Source: Thermolongibacillus altinsuensis
Lineage (GTDB): Bacteria; Bacillota; Bacilli; Bacillales; Anoxybacillaceae
Direction of reading: 5' to 3'
Assembly: GCF_004341205.1 (NCBI RefSeq)
Contig: NZ_SLUL01000002.1
Coordinates: forward strand, 186,001 to 250,000
DNA: 64,000 nucleotides
A program made the translations under genes and the position numbers. The notes under the pieces were generated by a model, which had not been told where the DNA came from, did no database searches, and worked only from the letters and a program-made list of their open reading frames with translations. The first letter of the stretch is position 1, and the number at the start of each line of letters is the position of its first letter. Below, piece by piece: positions 16,423 through 26,455 of this stretch.

Positions 16423-16992
16423 TTAAACCAACTCAATTCCTTCTAAAATCATGCTGGCATAGAAGCCGCTAATATGATGAAGCGCTTCAAGGACGGCTTT
16501 CGGATCAGCGTCAAAGAAATCTGTCATCATCGGTTGGTTTTGTTCGTGAATGAAGGCGAAAATGAAATCGGTTTTGATGCGATTGCTTAACAGCACCGGA
16601 CAGTAGCTGAGTTGCAGTTTTTGTTTAAATGCTTGCTTGTCTTCATCGCCTCCGAAATGCTTCCGGTATGCTTCGCGAATGTTCGGAAGCTGCGCATCAA
16701 TTTTTTGATGCGCGTCTGTGAGCCATGCTTGCACCGCTTCCGCAGGCGGAAATTGTTTGTTCGTTAAAATGAGTTCAAATATTTTTTGCAAGGCGAAGCT
16801 TGATTCTGTCGCAAAAGCAACGTTGGTGAGCAACAGTTCGATATATTCCTCTTCCGTTTTTGTCTCCATGCGCATTTTCATCAAAATTTCAAGCACTTCC
16901 GAATGGACTTTCGTCTTTGTCCAATCTTTCGTTAATTGCTGAATCAGTGCCATGACGACTTTATTCACTTCTTCTTTTGTAAATCCCATCAT
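16423..16992 (-). CDS. Hypothetical cytoplasmic protein
   Basis: A 189-residue, mostly helical, soluble protein I do not recognise. It starts MMGFTKEEVNKVVMALIQQ and has no signal peptide, membrane segment or known catalytic motif. ATG 16992 follows AAAGGA by seven bases. Codon use looks like that of neighbouring genes. The gene stands alone, facing the fructokinase gene across a gap. Confidence 0.7.
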   Translation of the reverse strand: MMGFTKEEVNKVVMALIQQLTKDWTKTKVHSEVLEILMKMRMETKTEEEYIELLLTNVAFATESSFALQKIFELILTNKQFPPAEAVQAWLTDAHQKIDAQLPNIREAYRKHFGGDEDKQAFKQKLQLSYCPVLLSNRIKTDFIFAFIHEQNQPMMTDFFDADPKAVLEALHHISGFYASMILEGIELV

Positions 16993-17087
16993 CAAGCAAT
17001 CCTTTCTTTACGAATTTCCTCTTTTTAGTTTAGCAGTCATTCAAAAAAGAAGAAATAGCAAACAAAATCTTTACAATCATAAGACGA

Positions 17088-17120
17088 GAGGATGTCCTTT
17101 TGGATATCCTCTTCTTTTTT
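17088..17120 (+). terminator. Terminator-like hairpin upstream of the deacetylase gene
   Basis: GAGGATGTCC (17088-17097) pairs with GGATATCCTC (17102-17111) with one G-U pair and is followed by TTCTTTTTT. No plus-strand gene lies directly upstream, so it may attenuate the deacetylase transcript rather than end another one. Confidence 0.5.
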
Positions 17121-17180
17121 GGAAAAATCAATTGAATGAGAGAAAGAAATAAATTAAGCTATTTACTCGGAGGGATTGGG

Positions 17181-18140
17181 ATGATAAAAATGAGAGGAGT
17201 TTGTCTCATTATTGTCCCTTTCTTTCTGTTTCTGTTTTGGAGAATCGAGCATGTGCCTGTTTATGCCGAGCAGATAAACGATCATTCCCTTCATCGCTTA
17301 TTTCGTCCTTTGGCATATGAAACGATATCGGGATTGGACAACTCAGCGTTTGTTCCGGTTTTGATGTATCATCATTTTTCAAAAAATGTCAAAGCATCGA
17401 CAGTCGTTCATCCGTATCGCTTTTATGAACAGATGAAAGCATTAAAGGAAAACGGGTATGAAACGATTACAGAACGTGATTTAATCGGGTTTATGAAAGG
17501 AAAAAAACGTCTTCCAAAAAAGCCGGTATTAATTACGATCGATGATGGATACTACAGTAACTATCAATATGCTTTCCCGATTTTAGCCTCGCTAAAAATG
17601 AAAGCAACCATTTATTTAGTGGTTGGCGATATTTTAGACAAGCGAAAAAACGATCACCCCCTTCCGCGATTAACATGGGCGGAGGTCAAAGCGATGTATC
17701 GTTCAGGCTTCATTGACTTTCAAAGCCATACGTTTGCGATGCATCGAAAGGGTGTAACGAAAAAAGGATTGATCGCAGCTCCCATATGGATGAACGGAAA
17801 AATGGAAACAAAAGAACAGTATGAACGAAGAGTTTTAAACGATTTGCTTCGTTCGAAAGCGGTCATTGAGCAAAAGCTCGGAAACAAGGTGATTTCTTTT
17901 TGTTATCCGTTTGGCAGCTTTAGCAAACATTCGGAACAGCTCGTGAAAAAAGCGGGATTTCAACTTTCGTTAACGACGAAACCGGGGGCCAATGCGATCG
18001 GAGACGGTCCTTTTTTATTGAAGAGAATCAATGTTGACAATACGGATACAGGCGACAAACTGATTCGAAAAATTGAAAAGTATAAACGGCTGGAACGGAT
18101 GCGCCATTCCATTTTTTACTCATTCAGAAAGGGCGTATAA
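17181..18140 (+). CDS. Secreted polysaccharide deacetylase
   Basis: A 319-residue protein with an N-terminal hydrophobic signal/anchor (GVCLIIVPFFLFLFWRI) and a NodB-type carbohydrate esterase 4 domain. PVLMYHHF, the metal-binding TIDDGYYSNY motif and SHTFAMH (metal-binding His pair) are present, with SFCYPFGSFS later. It should remove acetyl groups from an extracellular or wall polysaccharide; the substrate is unknown. The ATG follows GGAGGGATTGGG; the longer in-frame start at 17136 has no ribosome site. It precedes the wall-polymer cluster. Confidence 0.88.
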   Translation: MIKMRGVCLIIVPFFLFLFWRIEHVPVYAEQINDHSLHRLFRPLAYETISGLDNSAFVPVLMYHHFSKNVKASTVVHPYRFYEQMKALKENGYETITERDLIGFMKGKKRLPKKPVLITIDDGYYSNYQYAFPILASLKMKATIYLVVGDILDKRKNDHPLPRLTWAEVKAMYRSGFIDFQSHTFAMHRKGVTKKGLIAAPIWMNGKMETKEQYERRVLNDLLRSKAVIEQKLGNKVISFCYPFGSFSKHSEQLVKKAGFQLSLTTKPGANAIGDGPFLLKRINVDNTDTGDKLIRKIEKYKRLERMRHSIFYSFRKGV

Positions 18141-18161
18141 AGAGGAGGACATCTTTTTTAA

Positions 18162-18265
18162 GCGTCCTCGATGTCCAGCCTCAAACTAGCATCTTCGTTT
18201 CGCTTTTCTGTCGAAATGCACCGAAATTTGTCACTCGCCAAGGGCCGTTTTCGGTTTTTCTTATT
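18162..18265 (+). repeat. Interspersed repeat, copy A
   Basis: This copy shares several blocks in the same order with 34286-34430: GATGTCYARCCTCAAAC, TAGCATC, GTCGAAATG, GCCAAGG and CCGTTTTCGGTTTTTCT. It lies between the deacetylase gene and tagA. No coding sense. It is probably a short noncoding repeat family; see copy B. Confidence 0.7.
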
Positions 18266-18327
18266 TATTGCCCTTTTTTCCTATGATATGATTAAGGTTG
18301 TGAGTCTCAAAAAAAGGAGCGTTCAGC

Positions 18328-19065
18328 ATGTTAGAAGATCGTGTCGAAATATTAGGAGTTCCTTTTGTTTGTGCAACGATGAACGAAATGGTCGAAATCG
18401 TTCACGAGCACGTGAAAAAAGAAGAAAAGTGTTTTATTGTGACAGCAAATCCTGAGATTGTGATGAAAGCGAATCAAGAAAAAGAATATATGGAGATCAT
18501 TCGACATGCCGATTACGTGACGGCGGATGGAATCGGCATCGTCAAAGCGGCTCAATGGTTAAAAAAACCACTGCCTGAACGGGTAGCAGGATACGATATG
18601 ATGATTCGTTTCCTCGAGCTCTCGAATCAACACGCATATAAAGTGTATTTGCTCGGGGCGAAGGAAGAAGTGTTGCAAGAAGCGGTTCGCCGCATTCGCA
18701 AGCAATATCCGAATGTCGATCTTGTCGGAGCGCGCAACGGTTATTTTCAATGGGAAGATTCGACGATTATCGACGAAATTAAAGAAAAACAGCCGGATTT
18801 CATTTTTGTCGCATTAGGAATGGGGCGGCAGGAAAAATGGATTGCTGAGCATATGCCGCATGTGCAAAAAGGCGTGTTCATGGGAGTAGGAGGAAGCTTT
18901 GACGTTTTAGCCGGAGCGTTGAAGCGAGCGCCGGAAGCATGGATTCGTCTTCATTTAGAGTGGCTTTACCGCTTGCTGCAGCAGCCATCGAGAGCAAAAA
19001 GAATGATGGCGCTGCCAAAATTCGTGTTGAAGGTATGGAGAGAGAAGGTTGCGAAAGGAAAATGA
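18328..19065 (+). CDS. tagA: WecG/TagA/CpsF-family glycosyltransferase
   Basis: A 245-residue GT26 enzyme that transfers N-acetylmannosamine (or a related sugar) to undecaprenyl-linked GlcNAc, an early step of wall teichoic acid or secondary cell-wall polymer synthesis. Family motifs include TANPEIVMKA, YVTADGIGIV, LPERVAGYD, LGMGRQEKWI and MGVGGSFDVLAG. It acts at the inner membrane face. Its stop overlaps the flippase start, opening the tagA-flippase-DUF5693-csaB operon. In that context the product is probably the S-layer-binding polymer (inference). Confidence 0.92.
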   Translation: MLEDRVEILGVPFVCATMNEMVEIVHEHVKKEEKCFIVTANPEIVMKANQEKEYMEIIRHADYVTADGIGIVKAAQWLKKPLPERVAGYDMMIRFLELSNQHAYKVYLLGAKEEVLQEAVRRIRKQYPNVDLVGARNGYFQWEDSTIIDEIKEKQPDFIFVALGMGRQEKWIAEHMPHVQKGVFMGVGGSFDVLAGALKRAPEAWIRLHLEWLYRLLQQPSRAKRMMALPKFVLKVWREKVAKGK

Positions 19066-20603
19066 AAAACCAAACATTTATTAAAGGGACATTTATTTTA
19101 ACGATTGCAACGTTTGTGTCGAAAGTGTTAGGAAGCATTTTTCGCATTCCGTTGCAAAATATCGCCGGGGATGCGGTGCTAGGCATTTTTAGCCTTGTTT
19201 ATCCTCTCTACATGGTCGCGCTCATTTTGTCTGTGGCGGGGATTCCCATCGCCATTTCCAAACTGATTTCGGAAGCGAGAGCGCAAAACAATGCGGAAGA
19301 AATTGAGCGCATTTTCCGAACGGCTAGCTTGCTGGCGTTATCGTTTGGCTTTTTAAGCTTCGTGGTTTTATTTGGCGCCGCTCGTCCCATTGCTGAATGG
19401 TTAGGGGGAGAGCAAACGCGCTTGTCGATCATGATCGTGTCGACGACGTTGCTCATTTCTCCTTATATGGCTGTCTATCGCGGCTTTTTCCAAGGATATG
19501 AGGATATGCGCCCGACTGCCGTTTCACAAGTCATTGAACAGTTTGTGCGCGTCGTCTTGATTTTAGCGATCGCTTATTATATGGTCGGCCATCACTATGC
19601 GGATGATCTCATTGCAGGTGGAGTGATGCTCGGCTCGCCGCTCGGCGCGTTGGCTTCTCTTGTTTATTTACGCTTTTTATACGTTCGCTTTGTCAAAAAG
19701 GAGAAGAGCAAAACCGACTACCGCCTTCAAACGTTTTGGGAGACGGGCAAAACCATTTTGTCCATTTCCATTCCGATTGCGATCGGCGCGTTATCCATGG
19801 CTCTTTTTAACTTAGTCGATTCCGTCTCCGTGCCGCTTGCATTGAAGTGGGGCGATGGGGAAAATGTCAACTATTTGTTCGGGTTGTACAGCCGAGGAAC
19901 ATCGCTCGTTCAAATTGCTACGGTCTTTTCATCGTCGATCGTGCTGCCGCTGATTCCGCTTTTAAGCAAACATTTAGCGAATCACGATGAACAGAGCGCG
20001 CGCGAAGTGATTGAACAGTCGTATGAATGGAATCATTTTATTTCTTGGCCGATTGCTTTCGGCGCGGCGGCGCTCACGGTGCCGATCAATATTGCGTTGT
20101 TTACAAATGCGGAAGGAAGCGTCGTGATGGCGATTGTGTTGTTTAGCTCTGGATTCACCTCGCTTGCGCTATTAAGCACCGGCATTTTGCAAGGAATGAA
20201 TGAGTCCAAAAAGGCAGCCGCGTTTATTTTAGTGGGATGCGCTGTGAAGTTTGCGATGAACGTTTTACTTGTTTCTTTATACGGCATTATGGGAGCGGCG
20301 ATTTCGACGCTGCTTGTTTATGCGCTCTTATTCATATTAAACACTTACTCGATTCGAAAAAGCGTATTCTTTTCTTTGCGCATGCGATCCGTAGCGACTC
20401 TTGCCTTTTGCGCGACAGTGATGGCCCTTGTCATCGCATGTCCGCTTGCCTTCGTGCACGCTCAACAATGGGGGCGTTTCGCTTCATTGATGTATGTAGC
20501 AGCAGCAACGTTGATCGGTGCAGGCGTATATGTTGGCTTAGCGTTATGGCTCGGCGCTGTCAACATGGACAAGTTCCGGTCGATGGTTCGTAAAAAATTA
20601 TGA
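19062..20603 (+). CDS. Polysaccharide flippase (MOP/MviN-Wzx superfamily)
   Basis: A 513-residue integral membrane protein with about 14 hydrophobic segments, of the SpoVB/MurJ-like group (FIKGTFILTIATFVSKVLGS, then IFRIPLQNIAG). It should flip undecaprenyl-linked wall-polymer precursors. ATG 19062 overlaps the tagA stop and follows GAAAGGAAA; longer upstream frames merely read through tagA. Position next to csaB suggests a cell-wall-polymer intermediate rather than lipid II, but the family alone cannot decide. Confidence 0.88.
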   Translation: MKNQTFIKGTFILTIATFVSKVLGSIFRIPLQNIAGDAVLGIFSLVYPLYMVALILSVAGIPIAISKLISEARAQNNAEEIERIFRTASLLALSFGFLSFVVLFGAARPIAEWLGGEQTRLSIMIVSTTLLISPYMAVYRGFFQGYEDMRPTAVSQVIEQFVRVVLILAIAYYMVGHHYADDLIAGGVMLGSPLGALASLVYLRFLYVRFVKKEKSKTDYRLQTFWETGKTILSISIPIAIGALSMALFNLVDSVSVPLALKWGDGENVNYLFGLYSRGTSLVQIATVFSSSIVLPLIPLLSKHLANHDEQSAREVIEQSYEWNHFISWPIAFGAAALTVPINIALFTNAEGSVVMAIVLFSSGFTSLALLSTGILQGMNESKKAAAFILVGCAVKFAMNVLLVSLYGIMGAAISTLLVYALLFILNTYSIRKSVFFSLRMRSVATLAFCATVMALVIACPLAFVHAQQWGRFASLMYVAAATLIGAGVYVGLALWLGAVNMDKFRSMVRKKL

Positions 20604-20620
20604 GGAAAGGATGGCCAAAG

Positions 20621-22492
20621 ATGAAAAAGTGGATTTGGCTTGCAATCGCCATCACGCTCGTATGGACGGCGTCAGCGATTTATTCCCGCCATGAAGCCGA
20701 GTGGAAGAATCGTTCGTATGAAATCATGATGCCTTATGACCAAATTCAAGAGGCAGTGCAATCATCTGCGGAAGAAGACGAGCTTCTCGCTCGATTGAAA
20801 AAAGCCGGGCTTACTTCGATCAGCATTGAGGCAGAAACATTGCATTCGTTAGAAAAAGCGGGCGTGGTATTTACGTTCGAAAGGGATGAACTTTTAAAAA
20901 GTTTAATCATTGCCGACGAATCGTTTTCGATGCCGGATCTTCCGAGTGAAGGATTGTTCATTTATATTCATGACACGAGCTTTCCTGTGCGCCAAGCGCT
21001 CGAACAAGTTTTTGGCGAGCAGCTAAGCACGATGAAAATCGGAAAACGAACGTACTATTTTGTAGAAGGAAATCCAAGAAAGTTAAACGATATTCCATTA
21101 GGTTACAACGAACAAGTGATTGATCGTTTAACGGATCAAGGGTTTCAAGTTGTTTTGCGCCTTCCGGATGCTCGTTATATGACGGAAACGAATGAGTTTG
21201 TGCTTGAACAAATTACGTCGTTAAAAGGAGAACGTGTTAATAAGCTATTGCCGACAGGGGAAGAGATCGCTGGCTTTCCAAACGAATTGCAAAAGTGGGG
21301 CGAGCGTTGGAAAGAGGCAGGGTATGCGCTATTGTCCATTGAGTTTACGAATATGAAAGGATTTGTAACCGTAGCGAAGGCGATGGATGCGCAAGTCGTT
21401 CGCTTGCATAGTCTCAATCTGGAAAGAAGAGATCCTGCTGAAGCGGTGGACGTAGCGATACGGGCCGTAAAGGAACGCAACATTCGCGCCATTTTCTTGC
21501 GAATGGATTCATCGAAGGCTCCAGATAAAAGAATCAATATGGCTGTGAACGTGATCGAAAATATCGTGAAACAGATGCCTTCGCATTATGAGGCAGGAGC
21601 ATCGCACCCATTTGCACCGATTCACCAATCATTGGCGACAAAAGCGATGGTCGTGCTCGGCGCTTCGTTGTTCCTCTTTCTCGCAACGGCGCAATTATTG
21701 CCGCGTTTGGTTGCTTATGCGGCGTTTGCCGGCAGCTTCGTGCTCGGTGTGCTTTCCATGTTCACTTCCATTTCGCTATTTGAGCAATTGCTGGCGCTGG
21801 GGGTTGGAGTGTTAACGCCTGTTTATGCGGCCATTCCTTCTTCTCCTATTCGCCGGACGAAAGATATTGTATGGACGTACATGCGCAGCATCGGAATTTC
21901 GTTTGTCGGCATTTGGTGGATTGTCTCGCTTCTATATGGCAACGAGTATTTGGCTTACATCGGGGAAGGATTTCGCGGGGTCAAGCTTGTTTATGTCGTC
22001 CCGATTCTCTTTGTGGCAGCCTATGTGCTGTGGCCGTATATTTCAAAAAATCCGCTCGCTTTTGCGAAAAAGCAATTGCGGGAGCCGGTGAAATATTGGC
22101 ATCTTCTCGTCTTTGCGGTCGGAGGAGCCGTCTTTTTATACTACATTAGCAGAACCGGAAACGTCGGGGCAGCGTCGCCATTGGAGTTAGCCTTTAGACA
22201 AAAGCTTGAAGAATGGTTATACGTCCGTCCGCGAACGAAAGAGTTTTTACTTGGATTTCCGGTTTACGTATTCGCTTTATATTTGCTAAAAGAAAACATG
22301 AAAAAGGCTTCCTTCTTATTGGTGATTGGGGTCATTGGCTGGTTGTCGATTGTCAACACATTCACGCATCTTCATATTCCGTTGTACGTTTCGTTCATCC
22401 GTACGTTGTATAGCTTAATATTAGGCGCCATCATTGGCAGCATCATGATCGGCATGTATCGCATCTTCTTAAAGAAAAGAGGGATGGCGTGA
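20621..22492 (+). CDS. DUF5693 membrane protein
   Basis: A 623-residue protein. After one N-terminal membrane anchor (WIWLAIAITLVWTASAIY) comes an extracytoplasmic domain of about 310 residues, then about seven or eight transmembrane helices. This matches DUF5693, regularly encoded between a flippase and csaB in S-layer-bearing Firmicutes. A role in assembly or ligation of the secondary wall polymer is likely but unproven. ATG 20621 has AGGAAAGGATGG upstream; ATG 20600, overlapping the flippase stop, is an alternative. The stop overlaps the csaB start. Confidence 0.85.
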   Translation: MKKWIWLAIAITLVWTASAIYSRHEAEWKNRSYEIMMPYDQIQEAVQSSAEEDELLARLKKAGLTSISIEAETLHSLEKAGVVFTFERDELLKSLIIADESFSMPDLPSEGLFIYIHDTSFPVRQALEQVFGEQLSTMKIGKRTYYFVEGNPRKLNDIPLGYNEQVIDRLTDQGFQVVLRLPDARYMTETNEFVLEQITSLKGERVNKLLPTGEEIAGFPNELQKWGERWKEAGYALLSIEFTNMKGFVTVAKAMDAQVVRLHSLNLERRDPAEAVDVAIRAVKERNIRAIFLRMDSSKAPDKRINMAVNVIENIVKQMPSHYEAGASHPFAPIHQSLATKAMVVLGASLFLFLATAQLLPRLVAYAAFAGSFVLGVLSMFTSISLFEQLLALGVGVLTPVYAAIPSSPIRRTKDIVWTYMRSIGISFVGIWWIVSLLYGNEYLAYIGEGFRGVKLVYVVPILFVAAYVLWPYISKNPLAFAKKQLREPVKYWHLLVFAVGGAVFLYYISRTGNVGAASPLELAFRQKLEEWLYVRPRTKEFLLGFPVYVFALYLLKENMKKASFLLVIGVIGWLSIVNTFTHLHIPLYVSFIRTLYSLILGAIIGSIMIGMYRIFLKKRGMA

Positions 22493-23568
22493 TGCGTCTC
22501 GTCATATCAGGATATTACGGCTTTCATAACGTTGGAGATGAAGCGATTTTATATTCGATCATTCAAGCGTTGCGTCAACAACAACCGGATATTGACATTG
22601 TGGTTCTATCGAACGACCCAACGTTTACAAAGAAAGCGTACGGCGTTGAGGCCGTCAACCGTTGGAGCCTAAAAGAAATCATTCGTGCGCTTCGCGAAAG
22701 CGACGGGCTCATTAGCGGCGGAGGGAGTTTGCTTCAAGATAAAACAGGCTGGCGCAGCATCCCGTATTATACAGGGGTCATGCAGTTGGCGAAGCGATTA
22801 GGAAAGCCTGTGATGGTGTATGCGCAAGGAATCGGGCCGGTTGAACAAATCCAAAATAAATGGCTTGTGAAAAACACGATGAATAAAGTGGATCTCATCA
22901 CGGTGCGCGATGAGGAGTCTAAGCAATTGTTGGAGTCGCTGAACGTTGACAAAACGATTAAAGTGGTTCCGGATCCGGTGATGGGCCTTTCCGTTACTTC
23001 TTTGCAAAGCGAGTGGTGGTCGAGCCAGTCGTTTCAAAAGCCGGTCGTTGCCGTTTCCGTGCGCGAATGGCCTTGTGAACACGACTTTAAAAGAAAAATT
23101 GCGCTTGCGCTTGATCGCTGCGTGGAAGAAGGCTACGAAGTCGTGTTTGTGCCGATGCATGGAAAACATGACGAGGAAACGTCGAAACAAGTGGCCGCGA
23201 TGATGGAGAAGAAAGCATGGATTGCCCCTTATGATGCATCGATTGAAGAAAAAATTGCGATCATCGCTCAAGCAACGGTTCTGGTCGGCATGCGTCTTCA
23301 CTCGCTCATTTTTGCAAGCATTACGAACACGCCGTTTATTGCCCTTTCGTATGATCCAAAAATTGATGCGTTTGCGAAGCAAGCGCAGCAGCTTGTGTTT
23401 GCACATGTGGAAGATGAAAAGTGGGATGGGCTTGCCCTTTTCGATGAGGTAAGAAAGCGCGTCGAACAACATGAACAGTATCAAGCGCAGCTGATGGATG
23501 CGGTCCGTCCGCTAAAGGAGACCGCGCGTGAAACAGCTGCTGAAGCGATTGCTCTTTTTAAAAAATAA
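22492..23568 (+). CDS. csaB: Polysaccharide pyruvyl transferase CsaB
   Basis: A 358-residue enzyme that adds a pyruvate ketal to the secondary cell-wall polymer, making the site SLH domains bind. Typical features are ISGYYGFHNVGDEAIL at the N-terminus, SGGGSLLQDKTG, YAQGIGPV and VGMRLHSLIFA. It is the last gene of its operon, and the window also encodes three SLH-domain proteins, which fits this role exactly. ATG 22492 overlaps the preceding TGA. Confidence 0.94.
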   Translation: MRLVISGYYGFHNVGDEAILYSIIQALRQQQPDIDIVVLSNDPTFTKKAYGVEAVNRWSLKEIIRALRESDGLISGGGSLLQDKTGWRSIPYYTGVMQLAKRLGKPVMVYAQGIGPVEQIQNKWLVKNTMNKVDLITVRDEESKQLLESLNVDKTIKVVPDPVMGLSVTSLQSEWWSSQSFQKPVVAVSVREWPCEHDFKRKIALALDRCVEEGYEVVFVPMHGKHDEETSKQVAAMMEKKAWIAPYDASIEEKIAIIAQATVLVGMRLHSLIFASITNTPFIALSYDPKIDAFAKQAQQLVFAHVEDEKWDGLALFDEVRKRVEQHEQYQAQLMDAVRPLKETARETAAEAIALFKK

Positions 23569-23603
23569 GATTTAGGTCTGGCGGCCTAAATCTTATTTTT
23601 TTT
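23560..23603 (+). terminator. Strong terminator of the csaB operon
   Basis: A perfect 17-bp stem (23560-23576 with 23585-23601) carries an 8-nt loop and ends in a T tract. It includes the csaB stop codon. Confidence 0.92.
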
Positions 23604-23678
23604 CTATAATTTTGCAAAATAATCTGATAAAATAGAAAACAATACATACATCTTGTTTTCGTAAGGAGCGTGTTCGGT

Positions 23679-25787
23679 TTGAAGGGGTTTTTTCGATGGG
23701 GGAAGAAGCTGTTAGACCGGCTTCCTTTCAGCAAAAAGTTCGTTTTATTGTTAAGTATTTTTATCGTGGCTTTAGCGACGATCGGCCTGTTTTATGTACG
23801 CATGCTTTCCGAAAAAGAAAATTTTGTTGAAAAAGAAAAAAACGGTTTAGCGTATACGGATGGTTTGCTGGATTTAATGTATGGATTGCAAAAGCATCGA
23901 GAATACACGATCGTATATTTAGCAGGTGACTCTTCCGTGAAAGGGAATGTTGAAGAAGCGCAAAAAATGGTTCAACAATCGTTCAAAAACGTGGAGCGCA
24001 TCCATGCTGAATATAAAGAATATTTTGGTATTGACAAACAGTGGAAAAGTGTTCTTGATGATTGGCAAGAAATCGAGAAAGAGTGGTCAACGTTTACCGT
24101 AAGTGAAACGATTAGACGGCATCATGAAATCATTTACAATGTATCAAAAATGTTGACGACGCTGGCCGATCGTTCCAATTTGGCGCTCGATGACGACATC
24201 GATAACCATTATTTAGCGCAGCTTGTGGTTGAACGAATTCCGAATGTGACCGAAACGATTGGGGAGACACAAGCGTTTGCGTCTGATTTGACGCAAAGCA
24301 AACAACTGTATGACATTCAACGCGCGCAGTTAACGTATTGGACGAATGCGCTCGATACGTCCATTCAGGCGCTCAGCCGCGCAACGGCTCCTCTTTTTCT
24401 TGAGCAAAAATCGCTGCGCGACAAAATTCAACAATATCAAGATATTGCGACAACGGACATGATGGGAATCGCAAGTACGCTTCAGCGCGAGTTTTTGCAG
24501 GCAGGGACGATCGTGATCACACCGAAACAGCTGTACGAAAAAACGAACGGCGCACACGAGCAGCTGCATAAGCTAGCCGCATTTTCGAGAGATCTATTGA
24601 ATGAACGCATCAGCCAAACGCATGCGTCCATTTTAGCGGAAAAATGGTTGATGATCACCGGGATTAGTTTGGTGTCCGCCCTTGTCATTTATTTATTCGT
24701 CGCTTTTTATGTATCGGTGCGCGAACAAATCGTTGAAACCGAACGAGTGACGAACGAAGCCGCGAATGGAAATTTAACGGTGCAAATGAGTATCACCTCC
24801 AACGATGAATTTGCCCATATTGCGAAATCGTTCAATACGTTGATTGCTTCTTTTGGATCCATCATTTCCGCCAATCAAAAGCTGATCGGTGATGTATCGG
24901 CTTCCGCTGATGAATTGACATCCATTACCGAAGAAGCTACACAGGCGATGGAACAAATGGCGGCGACGATGGAAGAGGTGGCAGCGGGAGCAAGCAAACA
25001 GCGGGATGGAGCGAAACAAAATGCGGAAGCGGTTCGCTCGCTTGCGGCGGATACGAACTACATTTTAACGCGGGCGCAGCAAGTAACCGATGCGGCCGAG
25101 GTAATGACGGATGAGGCGACAAAAGGGGCAACGTCGATGGAAGAGATGATTCAACAAATGAAGACAATGAATGAACTTGTCGTTCAGTCAAGCAAATGGA
25201 TTCAAGCGCTTCATCAGCGCTCGAATGATATTGAGCAGATGGCAAAAATGATTACGGCCATTGCGGAGCAAACCAACTTGCTTGCGTTAAATGCGGCCAT
25301 TGAAGCGGCGCGAGCGGGAGAGCATGGCAGGGGATTTGCGGTTGTTGCCGATGAGGTGCGCAAGCTGGCGGAACAATCATCGGTTTCGGCGCAACAAATT
25401 CGCGAGTTGCTTCAAGAGGTGCAAACGGATACGGCGCAATCGGTGACGGCGATGGAACGCGTGCTGCATGAAGCGGAAAAAGGAGTGGCGCTTGCGAATG
25501 ACACGGACGAAACGTTTGCCCGCATTCGTCATGCTACGAACGATGTGACGATGCAAATGAATGAGGTAGCGGCAAAAATCGCCGTGATGACGACGGCGTT
25601 TGATGAACTGGCAACGACGATGAAAGAAACGGAAGCGATTGCGGAAGAGGCGGAGCGACAGACGCAAACGGCTGCGGCGGCGCATGAACAATTGCTTTCG
25701 GCTGTTCAGGAAATTGCGGCAAGTGTGCAATCGCTCAACGATCAAGCGCAACATTTGGCTGAAAAAGGAAAGCGATTCACAGTTTAA
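23679..25787 (+). CDS. Methyl-accepting chemotaxis protein
   Basis: A 702-residue transmembrane chemoreceptor. A membrane segment at about 20-43 and another near 325-345 ([19 protein letters not shown]) enclose an unusually long, mostly helical sensor of about 280 residues. HAMP and methylation helices follow, and the conserved hairpin [20 protein letters not shown] with [18 protein letters not shown] contacts CheA/CheW. TTG 23679 has GTAAGGAG ten bases upstream; GTG 23670 is only one base from that site. The ligand is unknown. It is monocistronic, with its own terminator. Confidence 0.93.
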   Translation: MKGFFRWGKKLLDRLPFSKKFVLLLSIFIVALATIGLFYVRMLSEKENFVEKEKNGLAYTDGLLDLMYGLQKHREYTIVYLAGDSSVKGNVEEAQKMVQQSFKNVERIHAEYKEYFGIDKQWKSVLDDWQEIEKEWSTFTVSETIRRHHEIIYNVSKMLTTLADRSNLALDDDIDNHYLAQLVVERIPNVTETIGETQAFASDLTQSKQLYDIQRAQLTYWTNALDTSIQALSRATAPLFLEQKSLRDKIQQYQDIATTDMMGIASTLQREFLQAGTIVITPKQLYEKTNGAHEQLHKLAAFSRDLLNERISQTHASILAEKWLMITGISLVSALVIYLFVAFYVSVREQIVETERVTNEAANGNLTVQMSITSNDEFAHIAKSFNTLIASFGSIISANQKLIGDVSASADELTSITEEATQAMEQMAATMEEVAAGASKQRDGAKQNAEAVRSLAADTNYILTRAQQVTDAAEVMTDEATKGATSMEEMIQQMKTMNELVVQSSKWIQALHQRSNDIEQMAKMITAIAEQTNLLALNAAIEAARAGEHGRGFAVVADEVRKLAEQSSVSAQQIRELLQEVQTDTAQSVTAMERVLHEAEKGVALANDTDETFARIRHATNDVTMQMNEVAAKIAVMTTAFDELATTMKETEAIAEEAERQTQTAAAAHEQLLSAVQEIAASVQSLNDQAQHLAEKGKRFTV

Positions 25788-25817
25788 AGATCTCGACATG
25801 GTTCGAGATCTTTTTTT
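25786..25817 (+). terminator. Terminator of the chemoreceptor gene
   Basis: AAAGATCTCGA (25786-25796) pairs exactly with TCGAGATCTTT (25803-25813), followed by seven T. It overlaps the stop codon. Confidence 0.9.
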
Positions 25818-25825
25818 GATCAATA

Positions 25826-25854
25826 TTGTTAATTGTTAGAATTTTTAGTATAAT
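25826..25854 (+). promoter_or_regulatory. Promoter of comK
   Basis: TTGTTA (25826-25831), a 17-nt spacer and TATAAT (25849-25854) form a clear sigma-A promoter 35 nt before the coding start. Confidence 0.65.
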
Positions 25855-25889
25855 AAAAACATCGATTCGGTTGAAAGGAGGGGGCTGGG

Positions 25890-26360
25890 GTGGTGGAACG
25901 ACTCGATGAATATGTGGTGATTGGCGAAACAGCTGCATTAGTTCCGAAGTATAATGAGGTTGGAAAGCTTTGCACAACGGTCTATGAGCTGTATAACACG
26001 TACTTTGTCGAGAAATCGCCTAAAGAAATTATCCAACATAGTTGCCGTTATTATGGGAGTACATACGAGGGGAAAGTGGAAGCGGCAAAGCACATTCTTG
26101 GCATTCGGCAAATGGTGCCTGTCTCGGTTTGTGAAGCGCTCCGTTTATATTTCTTCCCGACATGCTCTCCAGATAACGAAAGCTGCATCTGGTTTGCACA
26201 ATCCCATATCCATCAAGTGCAATCTTTTCAGAAAAAGAAAGCAAAAGTCATTTTAAAAAACAAAAAAGAAATTATTGTCGATGTTCAAAAAGGAACGATC
26301 GAATCAAAAATGTACAAAACGGCGATGCTTTTTCTTATTTTAGAACAACGATTAACATGA
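25890..26360 (+). CDS. comK: ComK-family competence transcription factor
   Basis: A 156-residue ComK homologue, the master activator of competence genes in Bacillus. Shared features are the N-terminal YVV.GETAALVP segment, IIQHSCRYYGSTYEGK, LYFFPTCSPDNESCIWFAQSHI and VYRTA-like MYKTAMLFLIL near the end. It is shorter than the 192-residue B. subtilis protein, mainly at the termini. The start is GTG after AAAGGAGGGGG. No MecA-binding or autoregulatory boxes could be recognised confidently. It has its own promoter and terminator. Confidence 0.85.
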   Translation: MVERLDEYVVIGETAALVPKYNEVGKLCTTVYELYNTYFVEKSPKEIIQHSCRYYGSTYEGKVEAAKHILGIRQMVPVSVCEALRLYFFPTCSPDNESCIWFAQSHIHQVQSFQKKKAKVILKNKKEIIVDVQKGTIESKMYKTAMLFLILEQRLT

Positions 26361-26394
26361 TGCATAATAATTAAAAATTATGTATAATATTGCG

Positions 26395-26427
26395 AAAAAG
26401 CATTTGCGTAAAAGCAAATGCTTTTTT
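26395..26427 (+). terminator. Terminator of comK
   Basis: AAAAAGCATTTGC (26395-26407) pairs exactly with GCAAATGCTTTTT (26414-26426) around a 6-nt loop. Confidence 0.9.
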
Positions 26428-26455
26428 GTAAATTTCATAGGAAAGAAGGACCTTT

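Noticed and set aside
18171-18455. 94-codon frame before and into tagA
   Set aside because: It covers repeat copy A and then reads tagA in another frame.
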